Positions 15,407-25,277 of a DNA stretch of 57,650 nt are shown in pieces. The notes below the pieces were generated by a model. That model made no database searches. It worked only from the letters and a program-made list of their open reading frames with translations, and had not been told where the DNA came from. The translations under genes were made by a program, and so were the position numbers. Every line of letters begins with the position of its first letter. The first letter of the stretch is position 1. The DNA is from Prevotella sp. (GTDB lineage: Bacteria; Bacteroidota; Bacteroidia; Bacteroidales; Bacteroidaceae). The stretch lies in contig JAEEQH010000018.1 in assembly GCA_016285245.1 (NCBI GenBank), positions 1-57,650 of the forward strand, given 5' to 3'.

Positions 15407-18400
15407 TTATACCAAGCCGCGGCCATGACACTGCTTGAACTTCTTGCCCGAGCCACAGGGACAGGGGTCGTTACGTCCGGGGAGCTTGTCCTTGATGACC
15501 GGCGTGCGGTTCTGGGGCGCACGGGTGTCATGCTGGGCGGCAGCCTGCTGGTTTCTGTCCACCAGCTGCTCTTCACCGACTTGCTGTTTCGACTCCGTGT
15601 ACTGCTGGCGCTGGGTATGCTGCTCAGGAGCAGCCTCCTGGACCTGCTGTACCTCAGGAATCTGGGCACGGGTGAGAATCGAGCAGATACGGTTGTACAT
15701 CTCGTTGATCATCTCATCCCAAACCTTAGCACTCTCCAGCTTGAAGATCAACAGCGGATCTTTCTGCTCGTAGGATGCGTTCTGTACAGAGTGGCGCAGT
15801 TCATCGAGCTTGCGGAGGTTCTCCTTCCATGACTCATCAATGAGATGCAACAGGATAGCTTTCTCAAACTCCTTGACAACGGTCTTTGATTCGCTCTCGT
15901 AAGCCTCCTTGAGGTTACAGGGAATGTTGTACATACGGCGACCGTCGGTAATGGGCACCATGATGCGCTCGTACATATGGCCCTGCTGCTCGTAGACTTG
16001 TGTGATGATGGGCTGTGCCACCTCGCGGATACGCTCCGTCTTGCGGCTGAAGTTGCCGATGGCAGCTTGGAAAGCCTCCTCGCAGAGCTGTTCGCGCTGC
16101 TTGTTGATATGCTCTTCCTCCGAGAAGGGCACCTCCATGGCCAATATATGCAGGAACTCCTCCTTGCATCCCTTGTAGTCGTTGTTCTCAATGATATTCA
16201 CAACACGGTCCCAGATGATGTTCGAGATATCCATGCCAATACGCTCACCCATCAAGGCGTGGCGGCGCTTCTCGTAGATGACGGTACGCTGCTTGTTCAT
16301 CACGTCGTCGTACTCGATGAGTCGCTTACGGATGCCGAAGTTGTTCTCCTCTACCTTCTTCTGGGCACGCTCGATGCTCTTCGAGATCATCGGGCTCTCA
16401 ATCATCTCGCCCTCCTTGAAGCCCAGACGGTCCATGACTGAGGCGATACGCTCGGAGGCAAACAGACGCATCAGTTTATCTTCCAAAGAGACATAGAACA
16501 CACTGGAGCCCGGATCACCCTGACGTCCGGCACGACCGCGCAACTGACGGTCGACACGGCGCGACTCATGACGCTCCGTACCAATGATGGCCAGACCACC
16601 GGCTGCCTTCACCTCCGGCGACAGTTTGATATCGGTACCACGACCGGCCATGTTGGTGGCAATGGTGACGGCACCGCGTCCCTGTGAGTCCTGCTGTCCG
16701 GCGAGTGCCACGATGTCGGCCTCCTTCTGGTGCAGCTTGGCGTTCAGCACCTGATGAGGGATACCCTCACGACGTCCCGTTTCTGGATTGACGTACATAT
16801 CGAGCATACGGCTGAGCAGCTCGGAGATCTCCACCGACGTCGTACCAATCAGCGTCGGACGGCCGGCATTACGCATGGCGACAATCTCCTCGATGACGGC
16901 CTTGTACTTCTCGCGTGCCGTCTTATAGACGCGGTCATCCTGGTCGTTACGGATAACGGGGCGGTTCGTGGGAATCTCCACGACGTCAAGCTTGTAAATA
17001 TCCCAGAACTCACCAGCCTCGGTAGAGGCAGTACCGGTCATACCTGCCAGTTTGTGGTACATACGGAAATAGTTCTGCAGGGTGATGGTGGCAAACGTCT
17101 GCGTGGCAGCTTCCACCTTCACATGCTCCTTGGCTTCGACGGCCTGGTGCAGTCCGTCGCTCCAGCGGCGGCCTTCCATGATACGTCCTGTCTGCTCGTC
17201 GACGATTTTCACCTCGCCGTCGATGACCACGTACTCGTCGTCCTTGTTGAACATACAGTAAGCCTTCAGCAGCTGCTGGAGGGTATGTACGCGCTCCGAC
17301 TGTACGGCGTAGTGTGCCATCAGCTCGTCTTTCTTGTCCACACGTTCCTGGTCGCTCAGTCCCGGCTCCACCTCGAGAGCCGACAGCTGTCCGGCAATGT
17401 CGGGGAGCACGAAGAGCTCGGCGTCGTTCACCTGATTGGCCAGCCAGCCTGTACCCTTGTCGGTGAGGTCACAGGAGTTCAGCTTCTCGTCGACGACGAA
17501 GTACAGGGGTTCCACGCACTCCGGCATACGGCGGTTGTTGTTTTCCATGTATATCTCCTCTGTCTTGAGCATTCCGGCCTTGATACCTTCCTCAGACAGG
17601 TATTTGATGAGCGGCTTGTTCTTAGGCAGCGCCTTATGCGAGCGGTAGAGTGACAGGAAACCCTCGTCCAGCAGTTGCTGGCCCTCCTTCTTCTTGCCTT
17701 CTTCCACCAGGCGGTTGCCCTCGCTGATCTTCTGCTTCGCCTCGGCCAGGTACTGCGTGGCCAGCGTACGCTGTACGCCAACGAGTTTCTCCACCAGCGG
17801 CTGATACTCCTCGAACATCTGGTCGTCGCCCTTAGGCACGGGACCACTAATAATAAGAGGTGTACGGGCATCGTCAATGAGCACGGAGTCCACCTCGTCG
17901 ACGATGGCGTAGTTGTGTGCGCGCTGCACGAGGTCTGACGGCGATGTCGCCATGTTATCGCGCAGGTAGTCGAAGCCAAACTCGTTGTTCGTACCGAATG
18001 TGATGTCGGCCTGGTAAGCCTTGCGACGGGCATCGCTGTTTGGCTGGTGCTTGTCGATACAATCTACGCTGAGGCCGTGGAACTCGTAAAGCGGTCCCAT
18101 CCACTCGGAGTCACGCTTCGACAGGTAGTCGTTCACCGTGACGACGTGTACGCCGTTGCCTGTCAGGGCATTCAGGAAGACGGGCAGCGTAGCCACCAGC
18201 GTCTTACCTTCACCCGTAGCCATCTCGGCAATCTTACCCTGATGCAGTACGGTACCGCCGAAGAGCTGTACGTCGTAATGCACCATCTCCCACTTCAGGT
18301 CGTTGCCACCAGCTGTCCAGTGGTTGTGGTAGATAGCCTTGTCGCCGTCGATGGTAATAAAGTCCTTCTTCGGGTCGGCGGCCAACTCGCGGTCGAACTC

Positions 18401-18796
18401 TGTCGCCGTGACTATCGTCTCCTCGTTCTCGGCAAAGCGGCGGGCCGTTTCCTTGACGATGGCGAAGACCTCGAACATCACCTCGTCGAGGGCTTTTTCG
18501 TAGACTTCGAGAGCTTCTTTCTCAATCTTGTCTATTTGTGTAAAAATGGGCTCGCGCTCATCGATGGGTGTGTCCTCAATGGTTGCCTTGAGCTGTGCAA
18601 TCTTCTCTTTCTGTTCGTGTGCCGACTGCTGTACCTGCTGCTGGATAGCCTTGGTGCGGGCACGCAACTCGTCGTTCGACAGGGCTTCTACCTGTGCTGT
18701 GAACGACTTGGCTTTCTCCACCAGCGGTTGTATGGCTTTCATGTCGCGCGATGACTTGTCGCCGAACAACGACTTTAGAATACTGTTGAAATTCAT
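15407..18796 (-). CDS. secA: Preprotein translocase ATPase SecA
   Basis: The motor that pushes unfolded proteins through SecYEG. 1129 residues, about 230 longer than E. coli SecA, as is usual in Bacteroidetes because of insertions in the N-terminal region (about 45-150) and the ATPase domain (about 370-440). Motifs: [12 protein letters not shown] (about 191-202), [30 protein letters not shown], and [20 protein letters not shown]. The end holds the SEC-C zinc motif ([13 protein letters not shown]) that binds SecB or ribosome. Spacers on both sides are filled with TCAATT-type repeats. Confidence 0.97.
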   Translation of the reverse strand: MNFNSILKSLFGDKSSRDMKAIQPLVEKAKSFTAQVEALSNDELRARTKAIQQQVQQSAHEQKEKIAQLKATIEDTPIDEREPIFTQIDKIEKEALEVYEKALDEVMFEVFAIVKETARRFAENEETIVTATEFDRELAADPKKDFITIDGDKAIYHNHWTAGGNDLKWEMVHYDVQLFGGTVLHQGKIAEMATGEGKTLVATLPVFLNALTGNGVHVVTVNDYLSKRDSEWMGPLYEFHGLSVDCIDKHQPNSDARRKAYQADITFGTNNEFGFDYLRDNMATSPSDLVQRAHNYAIVDEVDSVLIDDARTPLIISGPVPKGDDQMFEEYQPLVEKLVGVQRTLATQYLAEAKQKISEGNRLVEEGKKKEGQQLLDEGFLSLYRSHKALPKNKPLIKYLSEEGIKAGMLKTEEIYMENNNRRMPECVEPLYFVVDEKLNSCDLTDKGTGWLANQVNDAELFVLPDIAGQLSALEVEPGLSDQERVDKKDELMAHYAVQSERVHTLQQLLKAYCMFNKDDEYVVIDGEVKIVDEQTGRIMEGRRWSDGLHQAVEAKEHVKVEAATQTFATITLQNYFRMYHKLAGMTGTASTEAGEFWDIYKLDVVEIPTNRPVIRNDQDDRVYKTAREKYKAVIEEIVAMRNAGRPTLIGTTSVEISELLSRMLDMYVNPETGRREGIPHQVLNAKLHQKEADIVALAGQQDSQGRGAVTIATNMAGRGTDIKLSPEVKAAGGLAIIGTERHESRRVDRQLRGRAGRQGDPGSSVFYVSLEDKLMRLFASERIASVMDRLGFKEGEMIESPMISKSIERAQKKVEENNFGIRKRLIEYDDVMNKQRTVIYEKRRHALMGERIGMDISNIIWDRVVNIIENNDYKGCKEEFLHILAMEVPFSEEEHINKQREQLCEEAFQAAIGNFSRKTERIREVAQPIITQVYEQQGHMYERIMVPITDGRRMYNIPCNLKEAYESESKTVVKEFEKAILLHLIDESWKENLRKLDELRHSVQNASYEQKDPLLIFKLESAKVWDEMINEMYNRICSILTRAQIPEVQQVQEAAPEQHTQRQQYTESKQQVGEEQLVDRNQQAAAQHDTRAPQNRTPVIKDKLPGRNDPCPCGSGKKFKQCHGRGLV

Positions 18797-18862
18797 ATTT
18801 TTATTTGACTATTTTACTATTTTACAATTTGACTATTGACGGGGTAATTCTTAATTCTCAAT

Positions 18863-20413
18863 TCAAAAGAGCGGTTCCGATGAACAGGCATTTGGCGCAC
18901 GGATGCGGATGCTCTTGGCGACGGTTGGCGCTATGCGGTCCGTCGTCACGTGTTCATATATCGTGTCTGCATGTATTGTGGCACCATAGAAGACGATGGG
19001 GAACGGCGTGAACGATGCTCTTTGCTGCCGTGTCTGATGAGTGTCTTCGTTAAGTACCTTCCATCCAGGTGATACCTCTATAATAATGTCTCCACACCGC
19101 TGGGGGTTATAGCCTGCCCGTGTCTTCTGCGTCAGCTCGCTCGTCGACGTCAGCAGCTGCAGTCCGGTGTAGACGTTACGAACACCTGAGAGCTGCGAGA
19201 GGAACTCTTGTGCACGCTGTCCGGCATCCGTCAGCGACACCCTCTTCGACTCCAGCAGCTGGTGGTTCAGGAACAGCTGGCTGTCATAGCAGGCTTCCAC
19301 CCATCGTCCCTGTCCCCAGATTGCTCCGAAGTACATATTCAGGAGGTTCGATGTGCGGTTCATGTAGAACGTACCTGTGGGTATGCGGTAACGGTCGTAC
19401 TCAGAACTCTCAGTGTCGCTGTAACCTGTCGAGGTAACGACAAACAGTACGTGCTCGCTGCCCAGTTTTTCCTCCAAGCTTTTCATCAACCGTGCCAGTT
19501 CACGGTCTAGTCTGACGTACGTGTCCTGAAGTTCTATCTGACAATCGTTGATATCTTTGTGCAGGTAGGTGCCGGCATAGTATGTGACTGCCAATAAGTC
19601 GGTGACACGGTCGAATCCCATCGTAGTTTGCGTGACCAGATGCTGTGCCATGTCAGTCACATATTGGTTCACCATACCCGATGCCATCAGCTGCGTGTAG
19701 CGGTCGTTTCCAGTAAACTTGTGCTTAAACGGTTTCTGTTCTGCAGCGGCGTGCTGATAGTAATTAAAGGTGCCAGCCAACTCAATGACTGGTTCCCACT
19801 GAAGATTTTCAATGTTTGCTTTCGGGGCGTGTAAGTAGTTGAAAGCCAATAGCCATTCAGGCGTCGTCTTCAAGTAATACTCCGATGTCTGCCACGACCC
19901 TTTTACTTCGTCAATCCAGATGGCGGCATCGGCAGCATGGCCAATACTCATCACGGCGGCAGCGGCCGAAGGGGCGACGGCATAGACCTTCGCCTTGCCC
20001 TGTGTCGACAGCTTCATCTCGTCCCCCAGCGTCGACGTTGACAAATTGTCAGCCGTCTTATTTTCGCCGATGGCCGTCACGGGGCGCAGAGTCTCACGGT
20101 TGAGCCATTGCTCGCCTACTATACTATGATAATAAGGTGTGACGCCCGTGGCCAGCGATGCCAGGGCCGATGTGCAATCGATGGGACTAAAGGGATAGCT
20201 GGCATTGGGATATACCCTACCCTGTTTCATCAGCCGCTTGAAGCCGTCTTCACCGTAGAGTGGCGAGAATGCCTCAAGATAGTCCGTGCGCAGCTGGTCG
20301 ATGGTCACCGTCACCACTAAGCGCGGAGCATATTGTATCTTGCTCTGCGCCAGCAGCTCCGGCGTGACGCCGAGTAGTGCCAGGAGGGTGATATAGAGGT
20401 ATTTATTTCTCAC
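18863..20413 (-). CDS. Alkaline-phosphatase-fold exported protein, metal ligands missing
   Basis: 516 residues with a signal peptide (about 1-22). Fold landmarks of the PafA/NPP superfamily are present: VTVTIDQLRTDYL with Asp39, a nucleophile region PIDCTSALASLATG at 77-90, LQDTYVRLDRELA, and the end DRIAPTVAKSIRIRAPNAC. However, the positions that bind the two zinc ions in active members are changed: the D-x-x-x-H motif reads TYLHK (282-286) and the D-H-G motif reads TGY (329-331). The aligned nucleophile position is Cys80 with Thr81 beside it. The protein is probably not a standard phosphatase. Its start overlaps the DUF4105 gene by 11 bases, so the two are likely produced together. Confidence 0.75.
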   Translation of the reverse strand: MRNKYLYITLLALLGVTPELLAQSKIQYAPRLVVTVTIDQLRTDYLEAFSPLYGEDGFKRLMKQGRVYPNASYPFSPIDCTSALASLATGVTPYYHSIVGEQWLNRETLRPVTAIGENKTADNLSTSTLGDEMKLSTQGKAKVYAVAPSAAAAVMSIGHAADAAIWIDEVKGSWQTSEYYLKTTPEWLLAFNYLHAPKANIENLQWEPVIELAGTFNYYQHAAAEQKPFKHKFTGNDRYTQLMASGMVNQYVTDMAQHLVTQTTMGFDRVTDLLAVTYYAGTYLHKDINDCQIELQDTYVRLDRELARLMKSLEEKLGSEHVLFVVTSTGYSDTESSEYDRYRIPTGTFYMNRTSNLLNMYFGAIWGQGRWVEACYDSQLFLNHQLLESKRVSLTDAGQRAQEFLSQLSGVRNVYTGLQLLTSTSELTQKTRAGYNPQRCGDIIIEVSPGWKVLNEDTHQTRQQRASFTPFPIVFYGATIHADTIYEHVTTDRIAPTVAKSIRIRAPNACSSEPLF

Positions 20414-21569
20414 GTCTCAAGTGTATCCAATATCTTATTAGCAAACTTAATGCCAAAAACGGCGTCAACGTGGCATACTTCTGGAAGAAGCAGCCCACAA
20501 TGAGCAGCATCACCATCACCAGCAGCACCGTCCAGTAGTGTGTCTTCCTGCGACGGAGCACGGCTGGCAGGTAGAAGAGGTGTACGGGATTGACGAGCAG
20601 CAACTGGAGGTTCGACGAGGTGGCGGGGTGCTGCGAGAAGAGCATCACGAACAGCACGCAGCCGGCCAGTCCTGTGACGGTCGTCAGTAGGGCGTCCCAG
20701 TATTTGTATGTCTTACGGCGGCGCCACTCTGCCACGGCCACCAGCAGCGACACCACCAGCAGCACGATACCGGCCTCTGTGGGCGAGATGATGAAGTCGC
20801 GTTCCACGACCTGTACACCGGGTGCGACGGCCATGCGACGGCTTTTCACCAGCTGACGGATACTACCGTCACGACCCAGGATGTGTGCATAGTCAAGGTC
20901 GTACATCAGGTTCTCCGGCAGGAACTCCTGCTCTTGGCGCGTCGTATTTAGGTCGGCACGAACGCCCAGCAACCAGTCGTTACCCTCGGTTACCCAGTCG
21001 TGGTTCCTCGTCTTCTCGCGGATCATCTGACGGAACGTCGGCTCATAGTCCTGCCGAGGCTCATATTTCACGGTTCCATCGACACATTTCTCAATAATGT
21101 CACGCGGACGCGTGGAGCAGTTGTCGTAGAAGTAGTTGTAGCGGTAGACGCGGTTCTCGGGCAAGTAGTTCTCCGCCAGCAGCTGCTGCAGACGGCGTTT
21201 CTCGGCCGCCGTCAGGTTCAATACCTGCTCAGAGACCATCGAGCCCCAGCGCTGGTAGTAGTCGGCAAAGTGCTTGTAGTCGGCAACGCCCAGCTCGTAG
21301 TCCGTCAGTCCGAAGATGAAACGCAGTACGAAGTGAGGCTTCTGGAAGTTAAAAATGCCCCAATTGAACGCTATATCCTGACCGTTATGCAGGTCACGCC
21401 AACGGATGGCCGAATGCCCATAAAGACTGTACACCTCCTCATGGGGTGCACAGGTAAGCATACTCACCTCCACGGAGTCGTAGTATGCCAAGCTCGTTTC
21501 AGGCGTCTGCTGGGCACGTGCCACGATGCTGAGCAGCAGGCTCACCATCAGCAGAAGCGTTCTTTTCAT
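20403..21569 (-). CDS. DUF4105 / Lnb-type N-terminal periplasmic domain membrane protein
   Basis: 389 residues from ATG 21569 (MKRTLLLMVSLLLSIVARAQ is a signal peptide). The periplasmic part has VYSLYGHSAIR, FNWGIFNFQKPHFVLRF and YNYFYDNCSTRPRDII, the last being the hallmark of DUF4105; a conserved His and Cys suggest a papain-like or NlpC-like acyl-handling site. Four or five membrane helices follow (about 265-385). Proteins with this domain are linked to lipoprotein N-acyl transfer (Lnb) in some bacteria, though not all members share that role. It is the first gene of a minus-strand group with the phosphatase-fold gene. Confidence 0.8.
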   Translation of the reverse strand: MKRTLLLMVSLLLSIVARAQQTPETSLAYYDSVEVSMLTCAPHEEVYSLYGHSAIRWRDLHNGQDIAFNWGIFNFQKPHFVLRFIFGLTDYELGVADYKHFADYYQRWGSMVSEQVLNLTAAEKRRLQQLLAENYLPENRVYRYNYFYDNCSTRPRDIIEKCVDGTVKYEPRQDYEPTFRQMIREKTRNHDWVTEGNDWLLGVRADLNTTRQEQEFLPENLMYDLDYAHILGRDGSIRQLVKSRRMAVAPGVQVVERDFIISPTEAGIVLLVVSLLVAVAEWRRRKTYKYWDALLTTVTGLAGCVLFVMLFSQHPATSSNLQLLLVNPVHLFYLPAVLRRRKTHYWTVLLVMVMLLIVGCFFQKYATLTPFLALSLLIRYWIHLRREK

Positions 21570-21593
21570 TACCCTGTTTCTTTTCACAGCCTG

Positions 21594-21625
21594 CAAAGGT
21601 ACGTTTTTTTTTCCTTATGGCCAAA
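21594..21625 (-). promoter_or_regulatory. Promoter of the DUF4105 gene
   Basis: Minus-strand TACCTTTG (21601-21594) with TTTG (21625-21622), spacer 20 bases; leader about 19 bases. Confidence 0.7.
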
Positions 21626-21713
21626 GAATCGCCCTAAAATATCATTAATGGATGCAAAAAACGCCCTGTCGGCGAAAAAAACATTTTTTATTAATAAAAA
21701 AGAGACCGTAAAA

Positions 21714-21745
21714 TTTGGAAAAACCGAAAAAAATGCTTACCTTTG
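21714..21745 (+). promoter_or_regulatory. Promoter of the LruC-domain lipoprotein gene
   Basis: TTTG at 21714-21717 and TACCTTTG at 21738-21745, spacer 20 bases. It diverges from the DUF4105 promoter across an AT-rich gap. Confidence 0.72.
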
Positions 21746-21787
21746 CAGCGATATAGTCAACACAACTTAAATAACAATTAAAAATTT

Positions 21788-23707
21788 ATGGTTAAAAAGT
21801 ATTTGTTAGGTAGTATTGCTGCAATGGCAACGATGATGTTTGCCACCAGTTGTAGCAACGAGGATGCCTTCGATTCAGCCCAGGACATTAACGTGGCTAA
21901 GTACGAGGCTAAGTTCATCCAGAAGTTTGGTAAGCCCTCTCCCACACAGACATGGGGCTTTGGTAGTTCATCGTCGTCGACGCGTGCTATTAATCCTATC
22001 TTCGACTTCCCCAGTGATTGTGATGAAAGCAAGTTCCTGGCCGATGTCCCCGAAGGTGTGTCGACCTATGACGCCCTCGCTCCGTATGGTGGTTATAATT
22101 CAGGTGTGAGTTATATTGAGAACCGTACGTCGAAGGTAGGCATCTGGGGCGCTTGGGACGGTTCGAAGTCAAGTGGCGGCACACTCTACATCAAGGGTAA
22201 CTGCGATTTCACATCTTCTGAATTCTATGTTGCTTCCAATACTGATATTTATTTGGTAGAGGGTGCTACGCTTACGTTGAGCGCAGCTCAAGCCAGCGAC
22301 CTTCAGAGCGGTTGTAACTTCTATGTGGCACGCAATGCTAAGATTTATACTGAAGCAGAGCTTGTACTCAACACCAGCGTACACATCTATAACCATGGTA
22401 CCATTGAGGTTGGCAAGCTGAGCGTAAACGGCGCCAGTGTCCTTTACAACTCTAATAAAGTCAAAGTAAACGGTGAGCTCTCAACAGAGAACAACAACTC
22501 AGTGATTGTCAACGACGGTGAAATCAGCGCTACGCGCTTGCACACCGCTGGTAGCAGCCACGTCCAGAACAATGCTGACTTCACCATCAGCGGCAACACC
22601 GACATTGACAGTAACAGCAACACATGGGTGAACAACGGACAGTACACTACTAGAAACTTTAACTACACCGCTGGTAGCTGCGACGTCATTAACAACTGTC
22701 ATCTGACTGTTACAAATCAGTTCTATATCGGCCTTGGAGATTCCCCGACGAATGGTTTCCGTATGGATGCTAACAGTGGTGTCGAAGCAAATTCATTCTT
22801 AGCAGAAGGTCCTGGATATATTTTCATGGGCAGCAATTCTGTCTTCAAAGTGGCGAATACCGCAACGATGGATATCACTAAGGACAACTATGGCATCTTT
22901 GGTCCTGAGAGCGGAGACTATGCTGTTTTCCAGGCTAAGGACATCGTTAACGGTGCTGCTGATCCCAATCAGGGTTTCGTTGCCAACTACTTCCAGAATG
23001 TCTATGTTGTGGCAGAGACCCACTTTGCTCAGGGCTACTCTGACAAGAGCGCTGCACAGCAGGCTGCTGGTGAGATTGGTGCACAGCCCTACTACCATGT
23101 AGGTAACAACGCTTTTGTTTACACTGGTGGCGAGAAGCCTGGTATCACCATCCCCGAGACACCCTGTAACCCCGGCTTCGGCGGTGGCGACGATTTTACG
23201 CCTGTTATCCGTGTGATGGCTGAGGACTTGACTGTCAACGACGGTTCCGACTTCGACTTCAACGATGTTGTGTTCGACGTTCAGTGGACCGCTACCGGTG
23301 CTAAGATTCGTCTGAACGCTGCTGGTGGTACCCTGCCCCTGAAGATTGAGGACGTTGAGGTTCACGCTAAGTTTGCTGAGGCTAATCCCGGCAAGAACAT
23401 CACCACCAAGACGATGATGAACACTGCTGAGAACGCAAGAGACGCCTATGTGAAGCCCATCTTCGAGATTACCGGCAACTTCAAGGATGCCAATGACAAG
23501 AACGATGCCAACCTCATCAAGGTGATGGTGAACAAGGGCACCGCAGAGAAGCCCAACTGGCTCGAGCTGAAGGCTGAGAAGGGTAAGGTTGCCGCTAAGA
23601 TCGGTGTCGAGCCGAAGTGCGACTGGTGCTACGAGCGTCAGGACATTGAGCGCAAGTACTCGAACTTTGCAAAGTGGGTACGCGGCGAAGTTGAGACATT
23701 CTATTAA
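21788..23707 (+). CDS. LruC-domain-containing surface lipoprotein
   Basis: 639 residues. Lipoprotein signal ending ATSCSNED, then a linker, then a long Asn/Thr/Ser-rich part (about 110-430) with short repeated beta strands (for example NNSVIVNDGEISATRL, NCHLTVTNQFYIGLG) that looks like a right-handed beta-helix. The C-terminal part carries the LruC (DUF4842-like) signature VMAEDLTVNDGSDFDFNDVV and ends with WCYERQDIERKYSNFAKWV. The Asn/Asp-rich core suggests calcium binding or adhesion. The codon use (many GCT, AAG, GAG) differs from its neighbours and hints at strong expression. A solid hairpin terminator follows at 23736-23774. Confidence 0.85.
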   Translation: MVKKYLLGSIAAMATMMFATSCSNEDAFDSAQDINVAKYEAKFIQKFGKPSPTQTWGFGSSSSSTRAINPIFDFPSDCDESKFLADVPEGVSTYDALAPYGGYNSGVSYIENRTSKVGIWGAWDGSKSSGGTLYIKGNCDFTSSEFYVASNTDIYLVEGATLTLSAAQASDLQSGCNFYVARNAKIYTEAELVLNTSVHIYNHGTIEVGKLSVNGASVLYNSNKVKVNGELSTENNNSVIVNDGEISATRLHTAGSSHVQNNADFTISGNTDIDSNSNTWVNNGQYTTRNFNYTAGSCDVINNCHLTVTNQFYIGLGDSPTNGFRMDANSGVEANSFLAEGPGYIFMGSNSVFKVANTATMDITKDNYGIFGPESGDYAVFQAKDIVNGAADPNQGFVANYFQNVYVVAETHFAQGYSDKSAAQQAAGEIGAQPYYHVGNNAFVYTGGEKPGITIPETPCNPGFGGGDDFTPVIRVMAEDLTVNDGSDFDFNDVVFDVQWTATGAKIRLNAAGGTLPLKIEDVEVHAKFAEANPGKNITTKTMMNTAENARDAYVKPIFEITGNFKDANDKNDANLIKVMVNKGTAEKPNWLELKAEKGKVAAKIGVEPKCDWCYERQDIERKYSNFAKWVRGEVETFY

Positions 23708-23735
23708 GCCTACAATACTTTTAACACATAACCGT

Positions 23736-23774
23736 GACAGGGCGGCTACCAGCGAGGTGGCTGCCCTGTCTTTT
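23736..23774 (+). terminator. Rho-independent terminator of the LruC lipoprotein gene
   Basis: A 15-base stem (23736-23750 with 23756-23770, arms beginning GACAGGGC and ending GCCCTGTC), two G-U pairs, loop AGCGA, followed by TTTTG. It starts 28 bases after the stop codon. Confidence 0.85.
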
Positions 23775-23793
23775 GTTTACTAAGCCGCTAAAA

Positions 23794-23898
23794 GACGGTC
23801 TTTAGCCGCAAAAAGGTGGTCTTTTTCCGCGAAAAGATGACCTTTAGAAACGAAAAGATGGTCTTTAGCGACGAAAAGGTGACCTTTAGCGCAGGAGA
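23794..23898. repeat. Five tandem 21-bp repeats with palindromic cores
   Basis: Five consecutive units of exactly 21 bp start at 23794, 23815, 23836, 23857 and 23878; the last unit is degenerate after its first half. Each core has AAAA, then GRTG with GTC or ACC, then CTTT; the junction of units 4 and 5 reads AAAGGTGACCTTT, a perfect palindrome about one central base. The array lies between the LruC terminator and the -33 box of the next gene (23913). Confidence 0.85.
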
Positions 23899-23912
23899 AA
23901 TAATGAAATATA

Positions 23913-23944
23913 TTTGGAGTTATCAAGAGTATTGTGTACCTTTG
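23913..23944 (+). promoter_or_regulatory. Promoter of the histidine acid phosphatase gene
   Basis: TTTG at 23913-23916 and TACCTTTG at 23937-23944, spacer 20 bases; leader about 30 bases. Confidence 0.72.
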
Positions 23945-23981
23945 TAGGGCAAAACCTGAAACAACAAAGATTGACTGACTT

Positions 23982-25277
23982 ATGAAAAGGATTCTGACAA
24001 TGACGATCCTGGTGGCGCTGACGCTGACGGCGACGGCCCAAGAAGTGAGTACACAGGGGCAGCAGAAGGCCCTGGGCATGAACGCGCTGGAACAGCTGAA
24101 GGCTGATCCAAGGAGGAGCTACGGTACAGACTACCCCTACTCGTTCGACGTGCCAGCGCTAACAAAGGCGCCAAAGGGTTACACGCCATTTTACATCAGC
24201 CACTACGGCCGTCACGGCTCACGCTACTATTGGAACAGTCAGCTGTACCAGCAGTTGGACACGCTACTGAGTGTGGCTCACCGCCGGGGGCAGCTAACGG
24301 CCGAAGGCGAGGCGTTTTACGAGCGCTTCATGGTGGCCAAGGACGAGCTGAAGACAGGTGTCAGCGAGCTGACGGACCTAGGCTGGGAGCAGCACCAGCG
24401 CATCGCGCGTACCATGTTTAGTAATTTCCCAGAGGTGTTCCGCCGTGGTGGTAACGTGCTGGCCATCTCGTCGTTGACGGGCCGCTGCGTGCTAAGTATG
24501 GCGTCGTTCTGTGAGGAGCTGACGCAATGTAACCCGAAAATTGAAATCCGCGAGCAGTCCTCGCGCTTCACGCTGGATGGTGTGGTGCCGGGCGACCGTC
24601 AGAACCCGCTGAGGCGACAGTTCCCGCGTGCCCATGCACGCTGGGAGCAGCATCGCGACCTGTTCCAGTACAAGGACGACCTCGGACGGCGAGTGGTGCC
24701 ACGCGTCTTCACGAGTACAGATAGTCTGCCGGGCAACATGAACCGCATTGGCGAAGACTTGATAAATCTCTACACGTCGCTGCCGAGCATCGGCCACGTG
24801 GGGATGATGGGACGCATCGTCACCGACGAGGAGCTGGCGGCACGCTGGGAGTCGTCGAACCTTGGCACATATTCGTGGGTGTTCGGCCCGCAGAACGAGC
24901 AGATACCCATCTTGAAGGACATCCTGAAAAAAGCGGAGGCGGTAATCAATGGCCAGAGCGACCGCATAGCCGACTTGCGCTTCGGCCACGACACAAATCT
25001 GGGACCGCTGACGGTTCTTATGGGACTTAATGGTGCAGACCTCGATCCCGAGGACCCGAACGAGGTGAAGAACGTCTACCAGAACTGGCAGACAGGCAAG
25101 GCATCGAACGTGCAGTTGGTGTTCTATCGTGGAAAGAAGGGAGCGGAGGACGTCCTCGTGAAGTGTCTGCTGAACGGCGTCGAGGCACGTCTGCCGATGG
25201 CAACGGATATGTTCCCCTACTACAAGTGGACGGCGTTCCGCGACTTCTACACCAGCAAAATTAATAAAATAAACTAA
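23982..25277 (+). CDS. Exported histidine-type phosphatase, phytase/MINPP-like
   Basis: 431 residues with a signal peptide (about 1-19). The catalytic RHGxR motif is at 77-81 (HYGRHGSRY), with His78 as the expected phospho-accepting residue. SSLTGRCVLSM (about 163-173) supplies further phosphate-binding arginine, and the proton donor motif HD is at 336-337 (FGHDTNLG). This plan fits clade-2 histidine phosphatases; the Bacteroides MINPP enzyme, which strips phosphates from inositol hexakisphosphate, is a close model. The periplasmic site fits phosphate capture from diet or host inositol phosphates. Its stop overlaps the stop of the converging LuxR-type gene by 4 bases. Confidence 0.85.
   Translation: MKRILTMTILVALTLTATAQEVSTQGQQKALGMNALEQLKADPRRSYGTDYPYSFDVPALTKAPKGYTPFYISHYGRHGSRYYWNSQLYQQLDTLLSVAHRRGQLTAEGEAFYERFMVAKDELKTGVSELTDLGWEQHQRIARTMFSNFPEVFRRGGNVLAISSLTGRCVLSMASFCEELTQCNPKIEIREQSSRFTLDGVVPGDRQNPLRRQFPRAHARWEQHRDLFQYKDDLGRRVVPRVFTSTDSLPGNMNRIGEDLINLYTSLPSIGHVGMMGRIVTDEELAARWESSNLGTYSWVFGPQNEQIPILKDILKKAEAVINGQSDRIADLRFGHDTNLGPLTVLMGLNGADLDPEDPNEVKNVYQNWQTGKASNVQLVFYRGKKGAEDVLVKCLLNGVEARLPMATDMFPYYKWTAFRDFYTSKINKIN

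Noticed and set aside
23794..23898. CRISPR array
   Set aside because: Units are directly adjacent without unique spacers and are too variable; no cas genes are present.
23780..24079. A 99-codon minus-strand frame with heptad K-x-HLF repeats
   Set aside because: It is the reverse reading of the 21-bp repeats and has no start signals; the period of 21 keeps any frame open.
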